In this document: piece by piece, positions 22,081 to 34,100 of the stretch
How positions within the stretch are numbered: the stretch's first letter is position 1
Layout of the letters: every line of letters begins with the position of its first letter
Assembly: GCA_030549495.1 (NCBI GenBank)
Contig: JAUIRK010000475.1
Coordinates: forward strand, 62,001-126,000
DNA from: Nectonema munidae
Lineage: Eukaryota; Nematomorpha; Nectonematoida; Nectonematidae
DNA: 64,000 nt
Direction: 5' to 3'
Notes under the pieces: model-generated
What the model was told of the DNA's origin: nothing
Databases searched by the model: none
The model's input: the letters and a program-made list of their open reading frames with translations, nothing else
Translations under genes and position numbers: made by a program

Positions 22081-23060
22081 GGTTTCACTATCTCCAGCCT
22101 GTATACTACGATGATTCATTACCAACCTGTATACTACGATGTTTTCTATTCCATGTACAAATGACTAGGGAGTCAATGTTCAACTTTCTGTTCACATTTT
22201 GCTAGATGTAAGATTTGATATACCTCATTCGGGGAGACGATATTACATAAGTTATTATTACCTATATTTTTGCAATTTTTTCACGATATTAAATAATATA
22301 TTTTATCAAATAATCAAAATAAAATTCTGTAATCAAAGAATCAAAAAATATCAAACTTTCTGTTCATATTTTGCTACCTCATACGATGTTACAAAAGTTA
22401 TTACCTATACTTTGCAATTTGCACGATTTTAAATATTATATTTGTCAAATAATCAAAATAAAATTCTGTAATCAAAGAATCGAAAAATATTCTTTAAAAA
22501 ATCAAAAAATATCAAACTTTCTGTTCATATTTTGCTACCTCATACGATGTTACAAAAGTTATTACCTATACTTTGCAATTTGCACGATTTTAAATATATT
22601 TGTCGAATAATCAAAGAATCGAAAAATGTTCAAATCAAAAAATATTTATTCTTTTTAAATATATCGTTGGCTCCCCTTACTTTTAGTTTCGTATGTGCAT
22701 AATTTGATAAAAATTATTAAAGACTAGGTTTATCTTTCTATTCTAAAAGTAAGGGGAACCAACGATATATTAAAAAGAATAAATATTTTTTGATTTGACA
22801 TTTTTTTATTTGATTACAGAATTTTATTTTGATTATTTGACAAATTATATTATTTAAAATCGTGCAAATTGAAAAATATAGGTTAGTGTGAATAATATAG
22901 GTTAGAACTTTTGTAACATCGAATGAGGTATATCAAACCTTACATCTAGCAAAATATGAGCATAAAGTTTCATATTTTTTGATTATTAAAGAATATTATT
23001 CGATTTTTTGATTATTCAAGTAATCATAATGCTGAGAAAATATTTGCGTTGATTGTGCAA
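22080..23060. repeat. Large foldback (inverted) repeat element
   Basis: The sequence folds on itself about a centre near 22710. The inner arms are ATATATCGTTGGCTCCCCTT (from about 22660) and its complement (to about 22775); outer arms extend some 200 bases either way. The left arm contains a block of about 170 bases in tandem (about 22330-22490 and 22500-22640), carrying ctacctcatacgatgttaca. The left flank (22085-22140) has short repeats of the cctgtatactacgatg type. An inverted relative lies at 45790-46280. No coding content is present. It is an unclassified foldback/MITE-like element. Confidence 0.75.
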
Positions 23061-23257
23061 TATTTTTCACGGAAAAATGGCTCTCTGATAAAGTTGTTAC
23101 TAGTAAAATCCCTTCCAAATGAGACCTCGGAAACGATAACAAGCTTCTACATAGAGAGCCTCGTTGAGTTAGGACTAGATATGAAGAAATGTATAGTGTT
23201 AAAACATTTTTTTACTCAAATTTTGTAACTTTGATTTTTTCTTTCAAATTTGCAAAT

Positions 23258-23510
23258 AAATTCTTCTTCTTCTTACGACAGAAAAAAGCGAAAGGTAGCA
23301 AAAATGTTTCTAATGTATAGAAACCTTCAATTTATTAAAAAAATTGTTTAAAACTAAGATTAATTTTAGTCTTTCCGGCCTTTGTATGCTTAGTGTCCAT
23401 TCGAATAAAATAAATAGCCAGTTTACAGAATTAAAAAACAAAGTGAAAGATAAATTTGACAAAAATCCTAGACGAATTCAATTTTTGTTACAACAGTATA
23501 GCGGCATTAG
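23258..23510 (+). mobile_element. LINE fragments (tail and endonuclease N-terminus)
   Basis: Two scraps. The (TTC)n run preceded by aaataaa at about 23254-23277 resembles the tail of the LINE at 13690. At 23373-23460 the plus strand encodes LCMLSVHSNKINSQFTELKN. This is the pattern of the first beta-strand and helix of a LINE endonuclease, compare LNIQSLNAKYSQFQLF in ORF2 here. It is open for about 45 codons, then broken. This is a short relic. Confidence 0.45.
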
Positions 23511-24129
23511 TTGACTCTCTATAAATTCTATAATCCTTACCCCCTACTGCGGACGTCTTTGGACAATAGTGCTAGAGAAGATAATAATAATAATAATAAA
23601 GCAAAAAGAAGAAGGCATTGGAATAACACACTATAAAGTAGTAATGACGACTGCAAGCCAAAAAGTTAATTATCTTTGCACAGTATGTTGTTTGTCCACT
23701 TGGCCGTCCTACTCTCTCCTTAAAAATAACCAATACTGATGACGACAGAAGTAATCATTAAATAATGCATGACGTCACAAAGGACGTCAAACGGCACATA
23801 TGGGTGCTTGCTTGTAAAAAGTGATTTTGAGGAGATGATGAAATGTGTGCAAAGATCAAAGTTTTATATTTCTTTACACTTATTGTGAGGCACATCTGTT
23901 CTGGATATGTAATAATATATCTGCTTCACCATATGCTAATATAATGCAAAATGAAACACAATAATTTCTAGGTTTTTCGTTACTTTGCTTGCCACTAATT
24001 GTAACACATAATCTTCTCTTAGGCTTTGTTATAATTATTATTTATTCGATACATCATACACAAGCAGCATCCGTGTGATCCTTAAAAAATTCATCAAAAG
24101 TTCACCACGAAGTAAGGTTTTCTTTTTCC
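23511..24129. other. Intergenic, no gene seen
   Basis: Contains an (ATA)n run at about 23581-23599. Otherwise it is unremarkable AT-rich sequence. Confidence 0.4.
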
Positions 24130-24172
24130 TTTATTTAAAAACCATAACCCTAGGTTAGGTTATCTTTGAACT

Positions 24173-24379
24173 TCAAAACACATAGGATAGATAACCTTGA
24201 ACATTTTTAATATTTGACCTTTTTTGAAACTGACTTTGTAAACACTCAAAAATTTGCTCTCCAAAACTTTTTGATTCCTCAATCATATTTTCTTGAGTAA
24301 AATCGGATATTTCATCCTGATGAATTTGTAGAACAAGCTGCACAATTAATGAGATACACAATGGCACGCGCACCTCCAT
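24173..24379 (-). CDS. Possible small or 3'-terminal exon, unknown protein
   Basis: An open minus-strand frame of 68 codons from the ATG at 24379 (75 from one at 24400) to a stop. It reads MEVRVPLCISLIVQLVLQIH, then acidic/Gln-rich helices including SFGEQIFECLQSQF. A minus-strand AATAAA lies at 24130-24135, 38-43 bases beyond the stop. The amphipathic, non-repetitive sequence and the nearby signal make a real exon plausible. I do not recognise the family. Whether it starts at an ATG or continues from an upstream exon is open, since the possible acceptor (tatggag) is weak. Confidence 0.35.
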   Translation of the reverse strand: MEVRVPLCISLIVQLVLQIHQDEISDFTQENMIEESKSFGEQIFECLQSQFQKRSNIKNVQGYLSYVF

Positions 24380-24655
24380 AGGTAAAAAATAAACATGCAT
24401 TTTTGTTATAACTATATTTTAAATGAGGATGAATTTAACTTTTGTTTACAAGGTGACGCTATAAACTTCCATTTTTGAAATCAGTTCTTCGTTTAGCAGT
24501 ACAGATCATGATGTGTTTAAATTAATTAACCACGCTCAATCTAAACAAAGGCACTCTTGAAAATAGGTTCTTATTTTAAGGATCATCCTCAAAGGCTCCA
24601 TTTAAAATTTTCCTCATTTTGCGGCAAATTATGATGGGAAAAAGTGGTAGTGAGC

Positions 24656-25915
24656 AGAGGTGACCGACGACGTTACGATAAGAAAAGAAATTTGGTATTT
24701 TTAAAGCGAATTTATTTTCGAAAGATAAAATCGGAATATAAAAATGCGATACTCAGAAAAGTATAGAAATAATAATCAAGGCGAGTAAAAGTCAATAAAG
24801 TCGACTTTTATTTCTATTTAGCAAAAACTCTTTGAAGAAGATCTTTACTTGTTTAGTCTAAAATTTTTGAAGTAATTTCAAATTTTTAAGTCAATCAAAG
24901 TCAATTTTTCGAGTTTAGGTCAATAAAGTCAATTTTTATATTTAACACTTTTTGATTCAATGTGCCTAAAATTGTTATAAGCGATACATACAAGATTTCT
25001 TCTTTATATCAACACTTCCACAATAGTTGGGTTTTTTTTCATCTAATAAAAGGTTTTACTGTAAAGTTTGCCTGACTGAGGTTAAACACGAAGAAGTTTT
25101 TTGTAAGACAATTTTTTTTTGTTGACAAATGCGGTTACATACGATATATCCGCTGCAGAAGTTAAAGAATTTTATTCCCAAACTTTTTTATCATTGCATG
25201 TTTTTTCACATCTTTTACACAGGTTTACCTTAAAAGTTAAGTTATCCTTAAAATTGTAGATTACCGGTATTAAATCATTCAAAATTAGTAATAGAAAAAG
25301 ACGTTCTTTTTAAACCTATCGGCCTAAACTGAAAAAACTGCTAGAAAATGATCGAATTTTAAATCAGAAAATGTCATTAATTATATGTTGTTGTATTACA
25401 AAGTCATGGATTCTTTGAAATAATTTTCAATACTTTCTCTAAAGTGTTCATAGTTGTTCAATTCAATGAAACTTTAAAAAGTCAATTTTTTCCAAGCAAA
25501 AAAAACCTTAATGTTAGCTTTCAATATTCTTTCAGCAATCATTGTATCTTTTTTATCAAACTCATTTATCCTCTAAATACAACCAAATTCTGAAATAATT
25601 TTTTTTTGAAACCAAAATTAAAAGTTTATTTTAAAATTTTGAAGTATTACTATATTCTCTTTTAAAAGTTATTTTAACGCCTAAAATCTTCAAGTTGACG
25701 CACAATTTTAGATTTGTGTGCATGACATGTATTCGTGCGTCATGTGTCTGTGTAAGCTAAATAGAAGTTATATAAAAAAATCTTAATAAAATTAAATGCA
25801 TATATCGAATTTGGATATTTTTCCGTTGGCATTTTCGAATCGTAATTTTATCAAAAAAAAGCTGTCGTATCGTACTGTAATTTCGGAATGTAATGTACCG
25901 TTGGTGAGCAGCGTT
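24656..25915. mobile_element. Candidate eroded hAT-like element
   Basis: The left edge reads CAGAGGTGACCGACGACGTT. The right edge, on the complementary strand, reads CTCACCAACGGTACATTAC. They align partly as terminal inverted repeats of an element of about 1.26 kb. The right 65 bases also match 21880-21945. There is no clean target duplication and no recognisable transposase; the interior is AT-rich with poly(A)/(T) tracts. Confidence 0.35.
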
Positions 25916-25989
25916 TTCAATGTCAAAAATGGATATTTTTAATCTAAATGCATTATTCATAATTTGAAACAAAATTAAATTACTTTTGA

Positions 25990-26720
25990 AAATTAATGTA
26001 CATTTTTTATGTCCTTTTTGAAAATAAAATAAAATTCTGTTATAACGAATTTCACAAGCATTTCCAAGTCAGAAAACGGTCCATAAGAGAAAAAAGGTTG
26101 GGAATCACTGAGTCATACAGTATAATTAACCAGTATTTTTTAGCGCTTCAGGACATTTTGTACCTAAAAAGTTTCTTCCAGACACTTTTCCTACCCCGTT
26201 TTATTTTAAATTTCAGGTACGAAATGAGCTTAACATAAATAAATAACAGCTTGATTTCGAGATTTTTAAACCAGCTCATGAATTTGGGGGTGTATCGAGA
26301 TGGGCATGAGAAAATTTCTGCCCCTTCCTCCAGAGAAAAAAATATTGCATGCCTAATGTGCTATATAAATTTTTTGTCTCCTCCTTACAAAATTTTCAGC
26401 CGTCCTTTCTTCAATTTCCTGGCTACGCCACTGGCAAAGATTTGCGCTGCTACTTTCAAAACCTTTAAATACAGTTACACCACACGACTGCAAGGAATTT
26501 TTAGGAGAGAAACCGAAAAGTCAATGAAGGAAAAAGCAAAAATTAGTATTTATTTACCCGGAGATGACCGAAGGTGTCAAAACACGCTAAAGAAATTTAC
26601 CAAGATACTATGCCATCTAAATGTTTGGTTTTTAATCTGCAAAATGGATAAACTTTTCATTATTGGAAACAGTTAAAATTGTCAATATATGTAATGAACA
26701 GGGGCGCACATCTCTCAATT
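25990..26720. other. Region with isolated hAT-like ends
   Basis: At 26094-26109 GGTTGGGAATCACTG matches the right end of CAGTGGTTCCCAACC elements such as 54615-55098. At about 26420-26440 CTGGCTACGCCACTG matches the right end of the 50153-50681 family. At 26702-26716 CAGGGGCGCACATC matches the left end of the 59313-60641 family. I did not find partners for any of these ends, so they are truncated or eroded copies. An open frame at 26251-26676 crosses these pieces and has no domain. Confidence 0.5.
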
Positions 26721-26837
26721 CTATTTATATTATTTAGGCTTTCCATATTACTTTTCTTTTTTTAAGTCTGTCTAGAATGAATATTTTGTAGCATATTCTA
26801 TTTTAATTAATTTCCTCTTCATTTGATTAATAAAATT

Positions 26838-26935
26838 GATGCAAATTTGAGCTATAGTTGATCAGAGGCAGTGATGTAGCCAGGAATTTGAACAAGAGCC
26901 TACAAATCTTTCAGCGGGCAAATATTTTTTATAAC
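26838..26935 (+). repeat. Dispersed repeat, copy 2
   Basis: Matches 3067-3165 in the same direction through atcagaggcagtgatgtagc and the following ttgaaca block. See that copy for its likely relation to CAGTGGCGTAGC-ended elements. Confidence 0.6.
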
Positions 26936-27009
26936 ATAACTATATATAAATAGTGAATAATGTAAAAATCAAAGTTTTTAACTTTTATTTGGTACTAAAA
27001 GGAGTAGTA

Positions 27010-27173
27010 TTGTAGCAAATATTTCAACAGACTCAATCTGTCTTCTTCAGTGCGTTAAAATGAGTTTTTTTAATCATTTTGATTAAAATTTTCATCAAAA
27101 AATTTATTTATTTTTCACTCATTTTTAACGCACTGAAGAAGACAGATTGAGTCTGTTGAAATATTTGCTACAA
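27010..27173. mobile_element. Hairpin MITE with 55-bp near-perfect arms
   Basis: Left arm 27010-27064 and right arm 27118-27173 are reverse complements apart from one extra T. The outer ends are TTGTAGCAAATATTTCAACA and its complement. The loop is about 53 bases. The arms contain cttcttcagtgcgtt and its complement. It has no coding content. Near identity of the arms suggests a young insertion or ongoing conversion. The superfamily is unclear, as no target duplication is evident. Confidence 0.8.
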
Positions 27174-27177
27174 TCGC

Positions 27178-27262
27178 ATCAAACCTGCTTTCCTCATAGT
27201 TAGATAGAAGTGGCGCAATTTTGCCTTTTCAATGAAAACACCCCACGGTACCCTTACCTATA
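27178..27262 (+). mobile_element. SINE 3' fragment (family B)
   Basis: About 75 bases with cctcatagttagatagaagt, gcgcaatt and tgaaaacaccccac match the 3' half of the SINE at 57384-57532. The tRNA-like head is missing. It abuts the hairpin MITE. Confidence 0.75.
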
Positions 27263-28145
27263 AGAAAGTATTCTCCATAATTTAAAGCTTTATCCCTATT
27301 GATTACTGTATCTGAAAGTGTTAAATTAACATAAATACAATCGTTTTTAAAAAATAAACTGAACAAAAGTAGTTGTTGATTCCCTGTTGTTGTCAAGACC
27401 ATATAACAGCATTTTGATTAATCTCATTTCCTAAATACAAAAACTACTCCATAATTGTCAAAAAGCTCATATCAAAAAGGATAAGGTAATGTTTATTTGA
27501 AAGTTATAAAAATTTTAACGTTGTAAGCGTCTAATTCACGTGTACGAGGATGTTTTCGAAGATACCAGTCAATAACTTCTGCCACCTAGTGAATACTCAG
27601 AAGTGTTGAGTGTAGGCAGACTACCTTTAGTCATGGATGCTCTCTTTCAATTCACAAATGCTACTGACACATTCGCGGTATTTCGTCACCGGTATTGTGC
27701 ATGTTATCTGTAAAAGAACATAAATGTTTGGAAATAGCAAGGATCTAGAGAAATTTATACTATATGCCAATACAATTTGTTAATTGTCCATTTTCTGCAA
27801 GTTAATAAGTAGACTCTTAAAATACGTAAAAAGGACCGATAAAAGGGGAAGGGGGATTCTTCAAATCTTTGAAACAAGATTAAAAAATTATTGAAACCGG
27901 AAAACTGGAAGCTAATAATTTTTCCGTAAATTCCTCGCAAAACAAAAAAGAGAAAAATTCAGGAACATCAGTAGATACACTTCCCATAATATGAAATATA
28001 ACCATAAAAATTAAATTTAATTTTTGGGTGTGTCTGCATTACAAGTCTGCATTATTTTTTTCGTAATCATCTCACTATTTAAATTTAATTTATATAAGCA
28101 TGCAAATGAGAATCGATTTAACATTAAGGAATCCGAAAAGCTTCA
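27263..28145. other. Upstream of the LIM gene; no other gene seen
   Basis: AT-rich sequence presumably holding the LIM gene promoter. No recognisable promoter motif or domain is seen. Confidence 0.4.
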
Positions 28146-31100
28146 ATGTCTGCAAAGTGTCCAGTTTGCGATAAAACGGTTTATCAAATGGAAGAGATTC
28201 AAGCGAACAAAAATAAATACCATAAAACCTGTTTCAAGTGTTCCGTTTGCAAATCACGATTAACGTATTTTTTTCTTGTCATTAATCTTCCATATTTCTT
28301 GTTTTCATCACTTCAATTATTTTGGTACTAAGACAAAATGTCCCAAGAAAAAGATCCTCACCCACGGGCAAAATCATGAATATCTGAATTAAGAACGCTT
28401 TAGGATTATAAAAAAGCTGAATAAGTTTTTCACAATTAACTTTCAAAATTTTGGAAAAAATATTACAACTTTTTCGACTATCAGTTGATAGAATGTTAAT
28501 AAGCGAGAAAACTTCTTTGATAACATGTGTATTTGAGGTCATCTGAAATAATATGACAATAAAATATACTAAATGTTATGCCATCTTTAAATTTTATCTT
28601 ATGAATATGTGAACATGTGGTTGAAAGATGATGCTCTGTAACAAACACAGTTATGATTTGTATTAGTGTGTATCAACTTATTCTTTTCGTGTATATATTA
28701 TACAAAGTGCTTTAACCCTCAACCGTACACGCTACTCCAAAATGGAGTAATGCCTACTTGATCACTTAAAAAGTATAAGAATATCATTTTTAATTATAGT
28801 GAGAATTCATGAGCAATATACTACTGGCTTAGGCTTCTTATACTTTACTTTACATTTGAAACATCTGTTTTCATTTTCACATAATTTCTTCTTCACCATT
28901 CAACGTATACGCCACTCCATTTTGTAGTATAGCAGTTGCATACTTAAAATAGTGATAGCTTTTGATTTATGACATCTTGCTTTTCTTCACTGCACACTAG
29001 TTTATTTCAAACACATTTACCCCCTCAATCTTCTTTTGTATTTACAATTATTTCTATTTTTTGATAATTTTACTAGTGTTTTATTATTCCTTGTGAATGG
29101 GAAAAAGTAAAAGAATTTCCTTTTTGTTGGCAAATGCCCTGTTATCTATAATGGAAGAGAGTGACCTCAGTGAAGATGAAAATAATAAAGATGAAGAATC
29201 TGAAACAAGTTTTTTAAATTTTTTTTCAGTAGAAGAAAAGTTAGATGATGAAGAAAGTTTGAATGAAGGGGAAATGGACATCTTTGTGGAACAAAATGGT
29301 GATGAAAATAACTATAAAGAATATGTTGAAAGTGATTCAGAAGATGCAAGTGATGTTTCAGAAAATGAACATGAGGAAAGTAACGAGTATAACCCGGATC
29401 ATAAAGATTTTTCGAACAATAATGTCTTTTGTGGTGATATAGTTTATTCTAAAGATCCATCTGTAGTTAGATCTTTCTCGAGGAATATTTTGAAGGAATT
29501 ACCCCGACCCATTTTTCCCCGAATGATGAACTAAGTGCTTTTTTACTGTTTTATAATGATGACATGTTTTTGACGATTCAAAGATTTACGAATCGAAAAG
29601 TAAAAGACACCTTGAAAGATTATCTTCATCAAAAGTCTAAAGCATCATACCCAACATTCATGAAACAATTTTCAATTGATGAATTGAAAGCATGTTATGC
29701 TATACTTATTAGAAGTGGTATGGACCGTGACAACATGTCTTTGCTTCAAGATTTGTGGTCACCTCATGATAGTAAGCCTTTTTATAGAGCAACCATCGGC
29801 TATCAAAGATTTAAATTTTTCCTCCGATGTCTAAGATTTGATAATTATAGAAGTCGAGAAGAAAGAAAAAAGATAGATAAATTAGCGGCAATAAGAGAGA
29901 TTTGGAGCATGTTTCAAAGAAATTTATTGCGATGTGTGGTACCAGAAAGTACTCTTACTGTGGACGAACAGCTTTATGGCTACAGAGGTCAAATTCCGGG
30001 AAGAACTTTCATTCCAAATATGCCTAGGAAATATGGAATTAAAATTTTCTGGTGCTGCGAAGCGACAAGAGGTTATGCTCTAACATCCAAAATTTATTGT
30101 GGCAAAAATGAAAATGGCTTGAGGAACAAAAATTTTTCCCAAGAAGTTGTTTTAGAGCTAACCAAGCCTTTATCGAATACAGGTAGAGATATCGTTACTG
30201 ATCGATATTTTACCTCTCATAATCTTACAAAAGAACTTTTGAAACAAGATCTTACCTTGTTTAGGCACCATCAACAAATGTAGAAAAGAAGTGCCGTTAC
30301 TCATGAAGTCAGCAAAGAAAAAGTCCGTATTTTCCACTTTTCCTTTATATGATAATGACAACAAGATAACTTTGTGCGAATACATCCCGAAAAAAAAAAC
30401 AAAAATGTCATAATGCTTACTTCTTCGCATTTTACCATTGATATATGGTTTAGAAGTGATAGAAAGCCGTTTGTTATTTTGGATTATAATAAAGGCAAAT
30501 GCGGAGTTGATTTGATGGACTCAATCATCGAGGAATTTAGCACGCGAAGAAAAACAAACCGATGGCCCATGCTTATCAACTACAATATGATCAATGTTTC
30601 ATGGAGCAATTCTTACATTTTATTGAAAAAAAGTGGTTATAGAAAAAGTAGGAAAGAGTTTTTGAGAAACCTTTCTTTCAATTTAGCATTTCCTTTTTCT
30701 TCTTTGAGAATTAACAATCAATCTCTCTCGGTATCCATAAAAGAAGCTGCGTTAAATGTTGGGTACTTCAAAGCACCTGTCGATGGGAAAAAAAAGAAAA
30801 CATGTTTTTCAAGACCTTGTAAGTATTGTAAGAAGAACTGCAGAAGTAGTTGCTTTTGCTGTGGAATTTCAATTTGTCCAGAACACCGTATTCAAGTAAA
30901 AGAAGAATTTTGCTTATTTTGTAAAAAAACATAGTTTATATATACTTATCTTAAATAAACTTGTTTAGTTCTTTTAAAATTAAAAATATCACAAACTTAT
31001 TTAAAATATATTTAACAGTATTAAATTTTTCTAAGGTTAAAATAGATTATATTAAAATTCAATTAAAAAATGGACTTTTATTGATAAAATAAATTCAATC

Positions 31101-34100
31101 TTATCTAAAATATATTTTTGCACTTATTTTGTGTGCAAACAAAAATGAACTGTTATTAACATTACCTGCATTGGTTTGTTTAGCCGTTATTAGCCCCAGA
31201 TCTGCAGGGCACCAGCACGCCAATCAACTGTCAGATAAGCGCATGTCATGTGGTATGAATTGTGATAGTGCTCATTGTGAAAGTGGTGACGTCAGCGAAA
31301 AAATCGTTAGTGATTGGAAAGCAAAAATCCCCAAGCTGTGTGAAGACTACGCACCAGTAGACATCTTTAACTTGGACGAGACCGGTCTGATTTACTGCAC
31401 AACAACCAACAAAAAAACCTTTCACGTGAAAGGCACACATTGTCGTGGTGGTAAAATGTCAAAAAAACGATTGACTATAGCACTTTGCTCTAGTATGACA
31501 GGCGAAAAGTACACGCCATTGGTGATCGGTAAATCTGCTAAGCCTCGCTGCTTCAAGAATCTTGATGTCAAATCTTTGCCTGTTACCTACATTTCCAATG
31601 GCAAGGCGTGGATGACTAGCTATCTGTTTATTGATTGGCTGAAATCCTTCAACAATCGCATGCGTCGCCAAAAGAGAAATGTGTTATTGTTCCTAGATAA
31701 TAATGCTCCATCACACCATAATGTGAAACTTTCCAATGTAAAGCTTCAATTCTTGCCTCCCAATACAACATCCTTGTCACAGCCGATGGATCAAGGAATT
31801 ATTCAAGCCTTTAAACTTAAATTCCGTTCCCGGCAGTTGCAGTTTGTCCTCAATGCCATGGAAGAAAACAAAACAAATTGCGGCAGCCAAATCTTAAAGG
31901 AGATTTCCGTCCTTGATGCCATTTATTGGACTAACTCTTGTTGGAAAGCAGTCGAAGCTACCACTATTGAAAAATGCTTCAAATCATGTGGCTTTGGTGT
32001 GATAGACACTCCTCTCTCCAATGAGAATCTCGAATTGGCGCCTTCTACATCTACGAAGGATGATGACTTAGATTATTTTAATCTTCCATTTATGGCTCTC
32101 AAGCTCTCTACCGATTTGTTTGGCTGTGAATTTAGAGATCTTATTAAGATAGATAATGAAGTGGCCACAACACAGTTGGACGGTCCTGCAGTTACAGTAC
32201 TTAGCCACAGCACTTCAGATGAAACTACAGATGATGATATTTCTGAGCCAGAAGCTACCAAAGAAGAAATTATCACCATGGCAAAGTGCCACTCCGGACT
32301 GAAGGACGTCACAACTACATGAAGTTTGCTGGTCGACATGATGTATTCACTTTTGTCACTTTTGTCACTTTTGGACATCCAGACAACGAGTGAAGCAATG
32401 AACATCAGTAAACAAATAAAACATGAAAATTAATGATTTTTTCCAAAAAAAGACATTTGATTGATATGAATATTTGATAGAATAGTTAAAGTTTTGTTTT
32501 AAATACATTTACTTGCATGTGTTTAATTATTTATAATTTTGTTGGCCATACTCAACCTGGATTAAAGCCCACCTTCTCATAAAGGCCAATTTTGGTCAGT
32601 CCCCTAAGTGGCTGGTATAGACAGGTTTGACTGTACATAATTTTCCATATAACACATTTAAAACTTTTTTTACGCTCAAAGAATCAATAGTTTTCTGTCT
32701 TTCTTCAAATCTAGCGCGCATAACATGGGAGCGACTTATTAATCATTTGAAAAGTTCAACTAATTGGGAATTTAAAACATTATTTTTGATATCCGCTATG
32801 TAATTAATAATAAACTTGAAAATGAGAAAATTAATAAAATTGTAAATGCTTATAAATTAATGTAAATCGCCATTTTAGAGGATGGATTAGAAAATTGTAA
32901 TTTGTTTTAATTTTTCCAGAATTTTCAAAAAAAATTGAGAGTTGATTCGACAAAATATTGGCGTTTTCTCGGCACAGTTTATAGTTTAAAAGACGGTCTT
33001 TAAAAACGACAGTTGTCAGTTGAAACCACAATTTTATTCTAGCAATGCCTCTCTAAAATATAACACAATTTTCAAAATACATTAAAGCTGAAAACTTGAA
33101 AAATTTGGAAGATATATGAAAAATAAAAACCTTTTACTGGAAGTGCATTAGTAAGACCCTTTTCAATCTTGAATTAATTTTACCTTAAGTAAAATGCTTT
33201 GGCTGTGAAAAAAGTGGCTGAAGCAATTTAATGAAGGAAATCAATCGATGCTGCATTGCTATTATTTTAGGAGTAGTACATTATTCAAAATAGTATTGCT
33301 GAAACAATTCAAAAAGTTTTGTATACAAGGAAAGGAAGCCAAGTTTAATAAAAATGGAAAGTGCAGTAAAAGAACGCTCTTCAAATATTATTTGATGGAT
33401 TATTATTTTGAAGCGAGCCAAAGAGCATTGATAAAATAATACAACAACAAAAATGCAAGAGATATAGAGTATTATAATGATATATTTTTTAATTTCCTGA
33501 GAAAATCGCGCATAAAAAATGGTTTGTATATTTCAAAAGTGTGCAAGTTTGGCACATGTTGCCAAGTTTTATAAAATTTCATATATTATAAACATATCAT
33601 ATATTCTTGGAGAGTGTGAAGATTTTTAAATTTCATCAATTTTGTAAAAAAAAAATGTGAATTTTGTATTATTTGCGTATACAAGCATCAAATAGTTTGG
33701 GATTTTATAAATAACTTTTGTTTTTTCAATAAAAGCAAAATATTTTTTAATTTTATTTAGTTTGTTAGTTTTTTACTTAAAATTACTAAGTTATAAGTTA
33801 GTAAACTAATCATTAACAAATATAATGGCAAGTTTATATTTAAAAGCGGCAAAGTTTTAACAAATCCTAAATAAGACATAAGCAAAGCTGGTGGAAAAAT
33901 CTCTAGAAATTCAAAGTTGTCAGCATAACAATCATATAATGTGTACATTGTTGGTTAGAGTGGGTTTAGATAAAAAAATTTTAATAGATTTTGTAAGAGG
34001 AAATCTTCGATGCAGAGAAATTTCGTGTAAACTGGGGTTACAAAAGATAAACTTGTGTAAGTGTTAAACTTTGCTTGTCTATATAGATTCGAAAGATGAG

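Noticed and set aside
28265-28331. Continuation of the LIM frame past 28264
   Set aside because: It reads into hydrophobic noise after a GT donor, while the exon at 36778 completes the LIM domain in phase.
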